Assembly: GCA_030523305.1 (NCBI GenBank)
Contig: JAUNIY010000010.1
Coordinates: 1-38,543 of the forward strand
DNA from: Eubacteriales bacterium
Lineage (GTDB): Bacteria; Bacillota; Clostridia; Oscillospirales; Butyricicoccaceae
Reading direction: 5' to 3'
DNA: 38,543 nucleotides
Below are positions 16,447-24,198 of the stretch, one piece after another. Both the position numbers and the translations under genes were made by a program. Numbering within the stretch: the stretch's first letter is position 1; every line of letters begins with the position of its first letter. The notes beneath the pieces are model-generated. The model saw only the letters and a program-made list of their open reading frames with translations, made no database searches and was not told where the DNA came from.

Positions 16447-17631
16447 ATGGATAATTTCAATTTCTATAGCCCAACTTATTTTGTTTTCGGCAAGGGCACG
16501 GAATCTCAGACCGGCGAGCTGGTAAAGCGCTACGGCGGCCATAAGGTTTTGATTCACTACGGCGGCGGTTCTGTAAAGCGTTCCGGCCTGTTGGATCGTG
16601 TCAAAGCATCGCTGGAGGAAGCCGGACTGGAATATGTTGAACTGGGTGGCGTAAAAGCTTCTCCGTTGAGCGATCTGGTATATGAAGGCATTGAGCTGGC
16701 AAAGAAGGAAGGCGTTGATTTCGTCCTCCCGCTGGGCGGCGGTTCTGTTATGGATTCCGCAAAGGGTATCGCATTGGGCGCTCTGTACGATGGCGACTTC
16801 TGGGATTTCTATTGCGGCAAAAAAGGCCCCGTTACGGAAGCGCTGCCGGTAGGATGTGTTGTTACCATTGCAGCTTCTGGTTCTGAAGGCTCCACCGATT
16901 CGGTTGTCACGCTGGTAACAGAAGACGGTAAGCAATACAAAAGATGTGCAGACGGCGATATCCTGCGCCCGCTGTTCGCTATTATGAACCCAGAGCTGAT
17001 GATGACCCTGCCCCCATATCAGACCGCTTCCGGCATCTCTGATATTTTTGCACACTGTCTGGAGCGTTACTTCTCTGACACGCGGGATTGTGAACTGACC
17101 GACCGTATGCTGGAAGCCGTTATGCTGACCATGCTGAAGGAAGGCCGCCGTGTTATGCAGAACCCGAACGACTATGAGGCCCGTGCAAATATCATGTGGG
17201 CCGCTATGATTGCGCAGAACAACATTACTGGTGTCGGCCGTGCTCAGGACTGGGGCACCCATCACATGGACAACGAAATCGGTATCAACTATGGAGCATC
17301 CCATGGTGCCGGCCTGGCCCTGCTGTTCCCATACTGGATGCAGTATGCCATTCGAGTCAAGGGTCCGGAAAAGTTTGTAAAGTTTGCTACCCGTGTCTTT
17401 GGATGCCAGAATGATTTTGAGAATCCAGAAGTAACCGCACTAGAAGGCGTAAAGATGCTGCGCGCATTCTTTGATGAATTGGGCATGCCCAATTCCATCA
17501 GCTCGATTGGCGGAAAGCCGGAGGATATTCCGGGCATGGTAGAGAACATGTTCTATGGTGCGCCAAACCACGGTAACTTTATTAAACTGACCCCGGAAAT
17601 CGCTGCTGAGATTTACGCTATGGCAATGTAA
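16447..17631 (+). CDS. Iron-containing alcohol dehydrogenase (BdhA/YqhD type)
   Basis: A 394-aa group III alcohol dehydrogenase, likely NAD(P)H-dependent reduction of an aldehyde or ketone to the alcohol at the end of a fermentation. GGGSVMDSAKG (98-108) is the nucleotide/cofactor loop. Metal ligands fit the BdhA pattern: Asp199 and His203 (SDIFAH), His272 (THHMDNE) and His286 (ASHGAG). The start chosen is the ATG at 16447 after a textbook AAGGAGGAAATC; the frame is open 201 bases further upstream but without a ribosome site. It leads an operon with the PPDK-C-like and DUF554 genes, separated from them by a terminator-like hairpin (17678-17717). The substrate cannot be told. Confidence 0.95.
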   Translation: MDNFNFYSPTYFVFGKGTESQTGELVKRYGGHKVLIHYGGGSVKRSGLLDRVKASLEEAGLEYVELGGVKASPLSDLVYEGIELAKKEGVDFVLPLGGGSVMDSAKGIALGALYDGDFWDFYCGKKGPVTEALPVGCVVTIAASGSEGSTDSVVTLVTEDGKQYKRCADGDILRPLFAIMNPELMMTLPPYQTASGISDIFAHCLERYFSDTRDCELTDRMLEAVMLTMLKEGRRVMQNPNDYEARANIMWAAMIAQNNITGVGRAQDWGTHHMDNEIGINYGASHGAGLALLFPYWMQYAIRVKGPEKFVKFATRVFGCQNDFENPEVTALEGVKMLRAFFDELGMPNSISSIGGKPEDIPGMVENMFYGAPNHGNFIKLTPEIAAEIYAMAM

Positions 17632-17677
17632 TAAATACCGGCATCATTTTTGACTGAAGAATGGCATGAATGTTGGG

Positions 17678-17717
17678 GCCTGTTGGCGCGATTTGGTTCG
17701 TGCCAACAGGCTTCTTT
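17678..17717 (+). terminator. Terminator after the alcohol dehydrogenase
   Basis: Perfect 10-bp stem GCCTGTTGGC / GCCAACAGGC, 14-base loop, then TTCTTTC. Imperfect T-run, so partial read-through into the next gene is likely. Confidence 0.7.
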
Positions 17718-17767
17718 CAGCCTGATGCCTGAACAAATAACCATATGGACGGGAAGGATGATGAACC

Positions 17768-18721
17768 ATGAACTATATCGCAGCAATGGATGCATTGGAA
17801 GAATTGGAATCGCTGCATCAGACAAGCGGCGTCATGTTGAACGGTAAAAAAGCAGCATCCGACTTAAACGATCAACGGCTCCTGATTCAAAGCCTTCTGC
17901 TCTGCCCGCCAAGCGATCCATCTGACGAACGGCTACAAAAGCTCCAACACAGCCAGATGCTGTCATGGATAACGAAAATTAAAAACTGCGCGCAAAAGCA
18001 GCTGTGTGTCCGCTTACCGGATGGTCCGATTGAGTCTTTTCTCCCAAGCCTTCCGTCTGAATTTGAACAGCTGAGTGCATTGATGTCCTGCTCAGACCAG
18101 TGGCTTCGGAAGCAGGTCCAGTCCGTATGGAATGCCCATCCTGATTTGAGTTATTATATGATTATCAGCAACGATATCGTATTTGAAGCCATGCTCCGGG
18201 GCCTGTTTTCTGCTGCGCAGCAATGCGGAATCGAAAAAATGTCGATTCTCCTCCCCTTGGTTTCCCGCTGCCGCGAAGTGCAGCAGCAAAATGTATTTGC
18301 CAGCCAATGCGCATCGGATTATCAGATTCTTTGTGATGTTGGCATTGAAATTGCTACACCGCGTGCAATTTACTTTGCAGCCGAACTTGCTGCGTATGCA
18401 GATGTGATCGTATTTCACGTGGATGCGCTCTGCTGGCTATTATACGGCAAAGCCAAAAACAAACAGACTGGAAATCTTTCCCACCATGCGTTTGGCTTTC
18501 TAGAAACACCATTCAATGAATTTGATGATATTGGTATCGGTACACTGATGGGTGTTGCGATACAACGTATCCGGCAAAGTAATCCAAATGTCCGAATGTG
18601 CGCCAGCGGAAAATATGTTCTTACAGAAAAAGGAAAACAATTTTGCAGTGAACTCGGTATCCATTCCGTGATTGCACCAGCACAGTTGTTCCTTTCGTCT
18701 GGCGAATCAGGTTTCTGTTAA
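17768..18721 (+). CDS. Stand-alone protein resembling the C-terminal PEP-binding barrel of PPDK, active site degenerate
   Basis: A 317-aa protein following the order of the PPDK/PEP-utilising C-terminal TIM barrel: VRLPDGPIESFLP (81-93; PPDK IRLLDPPLHEFLP), MSILLPLVS (158-166; MIPLV), GIEIATPRA (192-200; IExPRA), then GIGTLMGVAI and a final strand with Cys278 where the PPDK catalytic Cys (GICGEHGG) lies. The HRG motif, the Mg-binding acidic set after IExPRA and the E-H-G-G after the Cys are missing. No N-terminal ATP-grasp or phosphohistidine domain is present, so it cannot be a PPDK by itself. It lies between the alcohol dehydrogenase and DUF554. A PEP/pyruvate-sensing or scaffold role is conceivable. 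The homology is judged by eye. Confidence 0.55.
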   Translation: MNYIAAMDALEELESLHQTSGVMLNGKKAASDLNDQRLLIQSLLLCPPSDPSDERLQKLQHSQMLSWITKIKNCAQKQLCVRLPDGPIESFLPSLPSEFEQLSALMSCSDQWLRKQVQSVWNAHPDLSYYMIISNDIVFEAMLRGLFSAAQQCGIEKMSILLPLVSRCREVQQQNVFASQCASDYQILCDVGIEIATPRAIYFAAELAAYADVIVFHVDALCWLLYGKAKNKQTGNLSHHAFGFLETPFNEFDDIGIGTLMGVAIQRIRQSNPNVRMCASGKYVLTEKGKQFCSELGIHSVIAPAQLFLSSGESGFC

Positions 18722-18747
18722 CACCATATCAATCAGGAGGGTTTCAC

Positions 18748-19467
18748 ATGATTGGGTTGGGCACCGTCATCAATGTTGCCCTGATCCTGCTCGGCGGCGT
18801 TCTTGGTATGCTGACCGGCAGGCAGCTAACAGCACGATATCAGGACACATTGATGAAGTCACAGGGCTTATGCCTGTTGTTTGTCGGGATTGCCGGGGCA
18901 ATGGAGCAAATGCTTCAATTGGAGGACGGCAAGCTATCCAGTGGCGGTACTATTATGATTGTCGTCTGCTTTGCTCTCGGTTCCCTCATCGGCGAAATCC
19001 TGAACATAGAATATTGTATCGAGCAATTTGGAGAATGGCTGAAAAGGATCACAGGCAACAGTGGTGATAAACAATTCGTCCATGCCTTTGTCCTGACCTC
19101 CCTTACCGTCTGCATCGGCGCAATGGCGGTTGTCGGTTCCATCCAGGATGGCATCTCTGGCGATTATTCTACGCTCGCCTTAAAGGGTACCATTGACTTG
19201 ATTATCGTCTGTGCTATGACAGCATCGCTGGGAAAAGGCAGTATTTTCTCTGCCATACCGGTGGCACTGTTTCAGGGCTGTATCACGATCCTGGCAAGCT
19301 TCCTGCAGCCTATCATGACAGATGCAGCGCTTTCCAATCTTTCCCTGGTAGGTTCCATGCTGATTTTCTGCGTTGGCGTCAATCTGATCTGGGATAAAAA
19401 ATTCAAGCCTGCGAACCTGTTGCCCACCATTGTGATCGCTGTCATCTGGGCATTCCTCCCAATATAA
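18748..19467 (+). CDS. DUF554 family membrane protein
   Basis: A 239-aa polytopic membrane protein with about seven hydrophobic segments. The DUF554 start is typical (MIGLGTVINVALILLGGVLG), as are GLCLLFVGIAGAMEQM and the conserved SLIGEILNIE and GSIQDGISGDYSTLALKG stretches. A transporter or carrier role has been proposed for the family but the substrate is unknown. The ATG is preceded by CAGGAGGG at 7-8 bases and lies 26 bases after the PPDK-C-like stop, so they are co-transcribed. Confidence 0.88.
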   Translation: MIGLGTVINVALILLGGVLGMLTGRQLTARYQDTLMKSQGLCLLFVGIAGAMEQMLQLEDGKLSSGGTIMIVVCFALGSLIGEILNIEYCIEQFGEWLKRITGNSGDKQFVHAFVLTSLTVCIGAMAVVGSIQDGISGDYSTLALKGTIDLIIVCAMTASLGKGSIFSAIPVALFQGCITILASFLQPIMTDAALSNLSLVGSMLIFCVGVNLIWDKKFKPANLLPTIVIAVIWAFLPI

Positions 19468-19471
19468 AAAC

Positions 19472-19550
19472 AAAGCTGAAAGCAGCATATCGAACAGACG
19501 CGTGGATGGAAACCCATGCGCGGAAGGCGATTTGCTGTTTTCAGCTCTTT
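19472..19550. terminator. Long bidirectional hairpin between convergent genes
   Basis: Outer arms at 19472-19492 and 19528-19550 (AAAGCTGAAA-gCAGCA / TGCTG-TTTTCAGCT) enclose a second small stem GCGTGG/CCATGC. It is flanked by TCTTTAT on the plus strand and, on the minus strand, by TTTGTTTTTATAT. It likely ends both the DUF554 and the AraC transcripts. Confidence 0.7.
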
Positions 19551-19572
19551 ATATTGGACAGAAATCTGGATG

Positions 19573-20295
19573 TTACACAACCTTATTTTTCTTCTTAAAG
19601 CATGGGCATTCGCGATAAGCTTTCGGCGTCATGCCAGTCACATTGTGAAATGCCCGAGTGAAGGTTGAATTGCTGCTGTAGCCAACCATAACGGCAATCT
19701 CCATGACACTAAAGTTGGTGCTTACCAGCAGCTCTTTTGCCTGCTTAATCCTGGTATTGCGCAGATAAAAGCTCGGCGATAAACCTGTTTGCTGCTTAAA
19801 CCAGTCGCAGTAATAGGTAACACTGTAGTTTTCCATTTTTGCCAATTGATCTACTGTAATCGGCAAATGATAATATTCATTGATATATTGAATCGATGGT
19901 GCCGCACAATTTTCCATCAGCTTGCTGTACAAATATTTATACAGATATTTGACCGCTGTACTGTCCGGGTTCTGCTTGAGTTCCGCCTGAATCAAATCTA
20001 CTAACTGAACAATCTGCCCACGCATAGAAACAATCAGTGGATTGGAAATCATCACCACTTCGCCTCTATCTGACATATTATCAAAAAGATTGATTGCCAA
20101 AAGCTTACCGTAGTAATTGCATTCATGAAGCATACCAATTGGGATAAAGCAAAGTTCCTGCGGCGTTACTTCATATTCTGTATCGCCTACGGATATCCAC
20201 ATTGCTTCCTGCAACGGAACCAGAATCTGCGGGAAATCATGGGTATGCTGCCCTTTGCATTCATGATAAACCCTGATATGAACCTGTTCACTCAT
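19573..20295 (-). CDS. AraC-family transcriptional regulator with cupin N-terminus
   Basis: A 240-aa regulator. Residues 1-90 form a cupin-like sensor (HDFPQILVPLQEAMWISVG, FIPIGMLHECNYYG). The C-terminal 100 residues hold two HTH motifs: LPITVDQLAKMENYSVTYYCDWFKQ and FSVMEIAVMVGYSSNSTFTRAFHN, followed by the GMTPKAYR signature. It lies downstream of the GRE activase in the same direction with a 121-base gap, so it may be the third gene of that operon or have its own promoter. A role as local regulator of the GRE locus is inferred from position only. The start ATG (20293-20295) lies 14 bases after GAGG. Confidence 0.9.
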   Translation of the reverse strand: MSEQVHIRVYHECKGQHTHDFPQILVPLQEAMWISVGDTEYEVTPQELCFIPIGMLHECNYYGKLLAINLFDNMSDRGEVVMISNPLIVSMRGQIVQLVDLIQAELKQNPDSTAVKYLYKYLYSKLMENCAAPSIQYINEYYHLPITVDQLAKMENYSVTYYCDWFKQQTGLSPSFYLRNTRIKQAKELLVSTNFSVMEIAVMVGYSSNSTFTRAFHNVTGMTPKAYRECPCFKKKNKVV

Positions 20296-20362
20296 ATAAT
20301 GCCACCGTCCTCAAAGAATTCCATAAGCAATATGTATGATATATGATAGATCAAAACGGTTT

Positions 20363-20385
20363 GCGCAGTTCCGGCACAGCTGCGC
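20363..20385 (-). other. Hairpin between GRE activase and AraC genes
   Basis: Perfect 6-bp stem GCGCAG / CTGCGC with an 11-base loop in the 121-base gap, no U-run immediately after. Possibly a transcript-processing or weak termination element. Confidence 0.4.
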
Positions 20386-20416
20386 CTCCTGCTTTTCGTA
20401 ACCATACAATACTTTA

Positions 20417-21205
20417 TTAGAAAATAACGTTTTCCACATAACGTTCCATGATTTTTACATGCTTCGCCATTTCATCCACCGTCGGTGATTGAATGTCTCC
20501 CAAAAGATATTCCCTGCCAAGCTTTGCATAGGTTGCTGTTCCAAGCTTATGGTACGGCAGGAGCTGCATATAGCTCAACTTCTTCAATTTGGAACAGAAT
20601 GCACCAATCTTACATAGCTCTTCTTCCGAATCGTTAATCCCAGGAATAATCGGTGTTCGGATTACCAGCTGAAATTTCTCTTCGATATCATTCGTCTTCA
20701 ACAGGTTTTCTTGAATCAGCGTATTGTCTACGCCGCAATATTTTTCATGCAGCTCTTTTGTAAAGAATTTCATATCGACAAATGCCAAATTCACATACGG
20801 CAGGATGCTGTGTATCGTCTCCCACTGCGCAAAAAATGTGGTTTCAATCGCCGTATGCATGCATTCCATGCGACAATTCTTCAAAACAGAGCGCGTAAAA
20901 TCCGGCTGCGCCATAATTTCACCGCCGGACACGGTGATCCCCCCCGTCGAGATAAAGAAGAACAGGGAATCCTTACGAAGCTCCCGCATAACCTGTTCGA
21001 CAGACATGATGGTGCCATACGTGTTTTCCTCTGTCTTCTCAATCTCGAACGACTGACTTTCCGGGGTGGAACACCACTGGCACCGCAATGGGCATCCCTT
21101 CAAAAATAATACTGTCCGAAGACCAGGGCCGTCATGGACGGATGAACGCTCTATGCGCAATACGGTTCCCTTTCTATCTCCGTCGTAAATAACCGGAACG
21201 CTCAT
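20417..21205 (-). CDS. Glycyl radical enzyme activase (radical SAM, short PFL-AE type)
   Basis: A 262-aa radical-SAM enzyme that would abstract H from the glycine of the adjacent GRE. The cluster motif is C-x3-C-x2-C (Cys38, Cys42, Cys45 in GCPLRCQWC). GLRTVLFLKGC precedes it, and TGGITVSGGEIMAQP is the SAM-binding Gly-rich motif. The two-cluster ferredoxin insert found after this motif in many GRE activases (CutD, HpdA) is absent, as in pyruvate formate-lyase activase. The start chosen is the ATG at 21203-21205, 8 bases after GGAGG; the frame is open slightly further through a TTG. It lies 43 bases downstream of the GRE and is co-transcribed. Confidence 0.95.
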   Translation of the reverse strand: MSVPVIYDGDRKGTVLRIERSSVHDGPGLRTVLFLKGCPLRCQWCSTPESQSFEIEKTEENTYGTIMSVEQVMRELRKDSLFFFISTGGITVSGGEIMAQPDFTRSVLKNCRMECMHTAIETTFFAQWETIHSILPYVNLAFVDMKFFTKELHEKYCGVDNTLIQENLLKTNDIEEKFQLVIRTPIIPGINDSEEELCKIGAFCSKLKKLSYMQLLPYHKLGTATYAKLGREYLLGDIQSPTVDEMAKHVKIMERYVENVIF

Positions 21206-21248
21206 TGCGTGTGCCTCCTTCAATCATAACAATACTATCGCAGAGGAA

Positions 21249-23648
21249 TCAGCAGCCGCAGCCAACAGGAGCCCAGTTGTTAATCTCTGTACGTCCAATG
21301 ATCTCGTCCTGCGTTTCCTTAGACAGTTCGACAAAGAATGCTGTATATCCTGCTACGCGGATCAACAGATCCTTGTGATCCTGTGGGTTCTTCTGCGCAT
21401 CCTCAAGAACTGCACGGTCAACGCAGTTAATCTGCGCGTGGTATACGTCCAATGTGCTCATGGTCTTCACCATATTCATGCCATGCATGATACCAGTCTC
21501 GCCCTTGAGCATCTCTGGTTCAAATTTCATATTCAGCTGCGTGCCCTGCGTATAGCGTGCATGCGGAATGCGGGATACCGACTTGAGCAGCGCTGTCGGG
21601 CCGTTGACATCCGTACCACCGGTAGCGCCAATGCCGTCGGTCAACGGCGTGGTAGCCTTACGTCCAGACGGCAATGCGCCTACCCACTGGCCGATCGGCG
21701 TATTGCCAGAAACCGGCAGCATACCGCAGGTCATTTTGCCAAAAGCCGTATCATAGGTCTCAAACTGGTCGACAACATGGGAGAATATCTGCCCCACACA
21801 GAAATCGGCACGCTCGTCGTCATTGCCGTATTTTGGCGCATCCAGGCACATCTTCTGAATGTCTTCATAACCGACAAAGTCAGCATCCAGCGCCTGAATC
21901 AATTCATCCATCGTGCATTTCTTTTCATCATATACCAGGTACTTGACTGCGGCAACAGAGTTGACGATGTCCGCCTGGCCTACGGTGATGACACCGCCGC
22001 CGACAGAATACTTCGCTCCGCCTGGTTGGCTATAATCCTTGCCAACCTCCATTGTGTGCGGGAATCCCATGGATAGAACTGGTACCGGGCGGTAGTTCAT
22101 AGACAAATAGTCCAGCAGCTGATTGCCGGAGGTGATCACATCGACTGCATGATCAATGTGCTTCATAACAGCTGCAAAAAAGTCATCAAAGGTCTTAAAA
22201 TCACGTGGGTCGCCGGTGTGTACAGAAACCTGTTCGCCGGTAATACGGCTCTTGCCGTCGTTCAATGCAAATTCAACCATTGCGCCCATATTGATATCGG
22301 CAATATCGGTGTATTCCTTCAGCTTGCCGGAAACGTTGGTTTCTACACAGCCGCATGGATTCCAGTCCCACGCCTCGCTGAGCGGAATGCCCTTATTCAG
22401 GATCATGCGGATGCCTACATCATTGGAATAGATGGCTGGCATCGTCAGGCCCATGGAAATCGCCTCAACCGCCTTATGCAACAGAGAGTCCGGATTTTTT
22501 GCCATGCTATAAGTGACGGCCATGTTCGGTTCCTTGAATTTGACGTCCATGGTGGCCTGAATCATCATATAGGACAGTTCATTGGTCGCATCATTTCCAT
22601 ATTGGTCAATGCCGCCACAGCTGGTCTGCACGGTGATACAGTATCCTGCGGCATACTGCGCGGTAACTTCATCCTGGAACAGAGACATTTCTGCAATCTT
22701 GATCCACAGGCAGTCAAACAACTCCTGCGCGTCATCATCGGTAATCAGGCCAGCTTCCTTATCTGCCTTGTAATATGGATAGAAATATTGATCCAGACGG
22801 CCAAGGTTGTAGGAAGATGCATTCTGTTCCATGAAGCAAGCATACTCATAGGATAGCAGGGACTGCATGGCCTCATATAGATTGCGTGCCGGATATTCCG
22901 GTACACGGCGGTTTACCTCTGCAATCTTCAGCAGTTCAGCTTTACGCTTTTCGTCGGTGCATTCTGCCGCCTGCTTCTCAGCCAGATCAGCATGGCGGTG
23001 TGCCAGCAGAATAACGGCATCTGCCGCAATGATTTCCGAACGGTAAAAGAAGCTCTTTTCCAGATCACCTGGAACTGCATCGTCGAGCGCCGCCAGCTTT
23101 TCCTTCGCCTCATCACGAATTGCACCCAGTCCTTTGCGCAGGATCATGCGCCAGTCGACCGTGGTTTCACCATAGCCTCGGACAGCCTTGCGGTCAATAA
23201 AGATCGCGCCGTTGTCCTTCATGATCTGCATGTCCTTCGGTGTCATCTTCTTCCAACGATCCAGCAGGCATTTGTCCTTCCAGTAATCTTGCACAGATTC
23301 CGTATAAACCTTCTTGCCTTCTTCGCTCAGATAGAACGGGTCGAATGGCCGAGTAGAAATGGTATCCAATTCATCGGCGATAATGCCTGCGCAACTGTCC
23401 GCACACAGCAAGCCCGCACGTGGCTTAAATCCTACGCCGCCGACCAGCAGCTCATTGTCCTGGATGTAGATATCCTTTTTCACACATACGTTATAGTATG
23501 CAGAAGCCTTCTGGATGATCCACGGTTCGCCCTCGGTTGCTTGGAATCCTTCCGTAAGGTACTTTGCGTTGTAAACGTCCATTTCAACGCGCGTATTTAG
23601 GTACTGCTGACGCAGCGCTTCAATACGTTCCATATATTCTTTTGCCAT
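21249..23648 (-). CDS. Glycyl radical enzyme, substrate class unassigned (C-x-E dehydratase/eliminase-type active site)
   Basis: A 799-aa GRE, complete. The N-terminal PFL domain runs to about 660. The thiyl residue is Cys434 in NPCGCVET, with Glu436 two residues on: the C-x-E pair of dehydratases, lyases and CutC/HypD-like enzymes, not the CC pair of pyruvate formate-lyase. The glycyl loop is RVAGY with Gly767 and ends IIGRTE. Parts resemble hydroxyproline dehydratase (GCVET, HTGDPRDF, APKYGNDD), but the pocket around 425-450 differs (no GGTSGCVET). The tail NNWAPVGCGC after the usual end has two extra Cys. The ATG follows AGGAGGATATAT. It is driven by a sigma-54 promoter (23735-23750). The reaction is unknown: C-O, C-N, C-S or C-C cleavage are all possible. 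Confidence 0.93.
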   Translation of the reverse strand: MAKEYMERIEALRQQYLNTRVEMDVYNAKYLTEGFQATEGEPWIIQKASAYYNVCVKKDIYIQDNELLVGGVGFKPRAGLLCADSCAGIIADELDTISTRPFDPFYLSEEGKKVYTESVQDYWKDKCLLDRWKKMTPKDMQIMKDNGAIFIDRKAVRGYGETTVDWRMILRKGLGAIRDEAKEKLAALDDAVPGDLEKSFFYRSEIIAADAVILLAHRHADLAEKQAAECTDEKRKAELLKIAEVNRRVPEYPARNLYEAMQSLLSYEYACFMEQNASSYNLGRLDQYFYPYYKADKEAGLITDDDAQELFDCLWIKIAEMSLFQDEVTAQYAAGYCITVQTSCGGIDQYGNDATNELSYMMIQATMDVKFKEPNMAVTYSMAKNPDSLLHKAVEAISMGLTMPAIYSNDVGIRMILNKGIPLSEAWDWNPCGCVETNVSGKLKEYTDIADINMGAMVEFALNDGKSRITGEQVSVHTGDPRDFKTFDDFFAAVMKHIDHAVDVITSGNQLLDYLSMNYRPVPVLSMGFPHTMEVGKDYSQPGGAKYSVGGGVITVGQADIVNSVAAVKYLVYDEKKCTMDELIQALDADFVGYEDIQKMCLDAPKYGNDDERADFCVGQIFSHVVDQFETYDTAFGKMTCGMLPVSGNTPIGQWVGALPSGRKATTPLTDGIGATGGTDVNGPTALLKSVSRIPHARYTQGTQLNMKFEPEMLKGETGIMHGMNMVKTMSTLDVYHAQINCVDRAVLEDAQKNPQDHKDLLIRVAGYTAFFVELSKETQDEIIGRTEINNWAPVGCGC

Positions 23649-23734
23649 GATATATCCTCCTTTTATCTCTCATAGCCATATCAATCAGCAACGCCTATAT
23701 TCCGTATCCATCGGATTATCTTTACCATGATAGA

Positions 23735-23750
23735 AGCAACTTCCGTGCCA
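23735..23750 (-). promoter_or_regulatory. Sigma-54 promoter of the GRE operon
   Basis: Minus strand reads TGGCACGGAAGTTGCT: a perfect match to TGGCACG-N4-TTGC(A/T). The -24 GG and -12 GC are correctly 12 bases apart. The expected start site is near 23725, giving a leader of about 77 bases to the GRE ATG. Transcription would need RpoN and an enhancer-binding activator, both encoded in the window (33055-34401; 31102-32835; 36035-37762). Confidence 0.9.
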
Positions 23751-23904
23751 CTTGGTCATTTCTTTTGATAAATTCAACAAAATCAATTGTTTTTTTGTAA
23801 TATTCGCCAATCATCCGCATCCTTATTTGTGTTTTTTTACCAAACTGTCCCATCCCTTCTGTCTGTAGGCAATGCAAACAGCACACGATTCCCCAAACGC
23901 TAAC

Positions 23905-23960
23905 TGCAAACTTTTTTGCATCGATGCAAACTGTTTTGCGCACATGCAAAATATTTTGCA
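23905..23960. repeat. Three tandem 16-bp palindromes, TGCAAA-N4-TTTGCA, 20-bp period (enhancer array)
   Basis: Sites at 23905-23920, 23925-23940 and 23945-23960. The first and third are complete TGCAAA-N4-TTTGCA palindromes; the second ends TTTGCG. The start-to-start distance is exactly 20 bp both times, so the sites nearly face the same side of the helix. They lie about 190-230 bp upstream of the predicted sigma-54 start site, the normal range for activator sites of enhancer-binding proteins. A further half-site TGCAAA is at 23873-23878. I did not see the motif elsewhere in the window. Confidence 0.85.
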
Positions 23961-23978
23961 TATTGATACTGGTCTGAT

Positions 23979-24023
23979 AAAAAATCAGCGGAATGTACCT
24001 GTCTGGTTTTACATTCCGCTGAT
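23979..24023 (-). terminator. Terminator of the opine-type dehydrogenase transcript
   Basis: Perfect 13-bp stem (23984-23996 with 24011-24023; ATCAGCGGAATGT on the plus strand) and TTTTTTATC on the minus strand. It separates the dehydrogenase transcript from the sigma-54-driven GRE transcript. Confidence 0.93.
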
Positions 24024-24056
24024 ATTTGAGATAGGTGGTTTGTTCAAGATGATCGT

Positions 24057-24084
24057 GTGGTGATGGTGCCGTTTGCATCACCAC
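24057..24084. other. Second hairpin in the dehydrogenase 3' region
   Basis: Perfect 9-bp stem GTGGTGATG / CATCACCAC with a 10-base loop; no T-run. It lies between the dehydrogenase stop (24199) and its terminator. Possibly a 3' stability element. The remainder of 24085-24198 shows nothing I can name. Confidence 0.45.
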
Positions 24085-24198
24085 GCGTATAGCTGATACA
24101 TTTTGTCCAATTGTTTTGTGTAGATTTGTTCTAAAAAGTTCTGTTTCGGAAATACATCCTGCATGTATGGCGAATGCAAGATACAACTTTTCTTTCGC

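Noticed and set aside
17662..17677. Second sigma-54-like site TGGCAT-N5-TTGGG after the alcohol dehydrogenase
   Set aside because: The essential -12 GC is GG, and the region is the 5' flank of a terminator hairpin.
23743..23755. Near-match TGCC-ACTTG-GTCA upstream of the GRE as a further TetR operator
   Set aside because: One half is off consensus and the bases are fully explained by the -24 element of the perfect sigma-54 promoter on the other strand.
23722..24186. 154-aa minus-strand open frame upstream of the GRE
   Set aside because: It runs through a strong terminator, the three-palindrome array and the sigma-54 promoter, has no good ribosome site and no recognisable domain.
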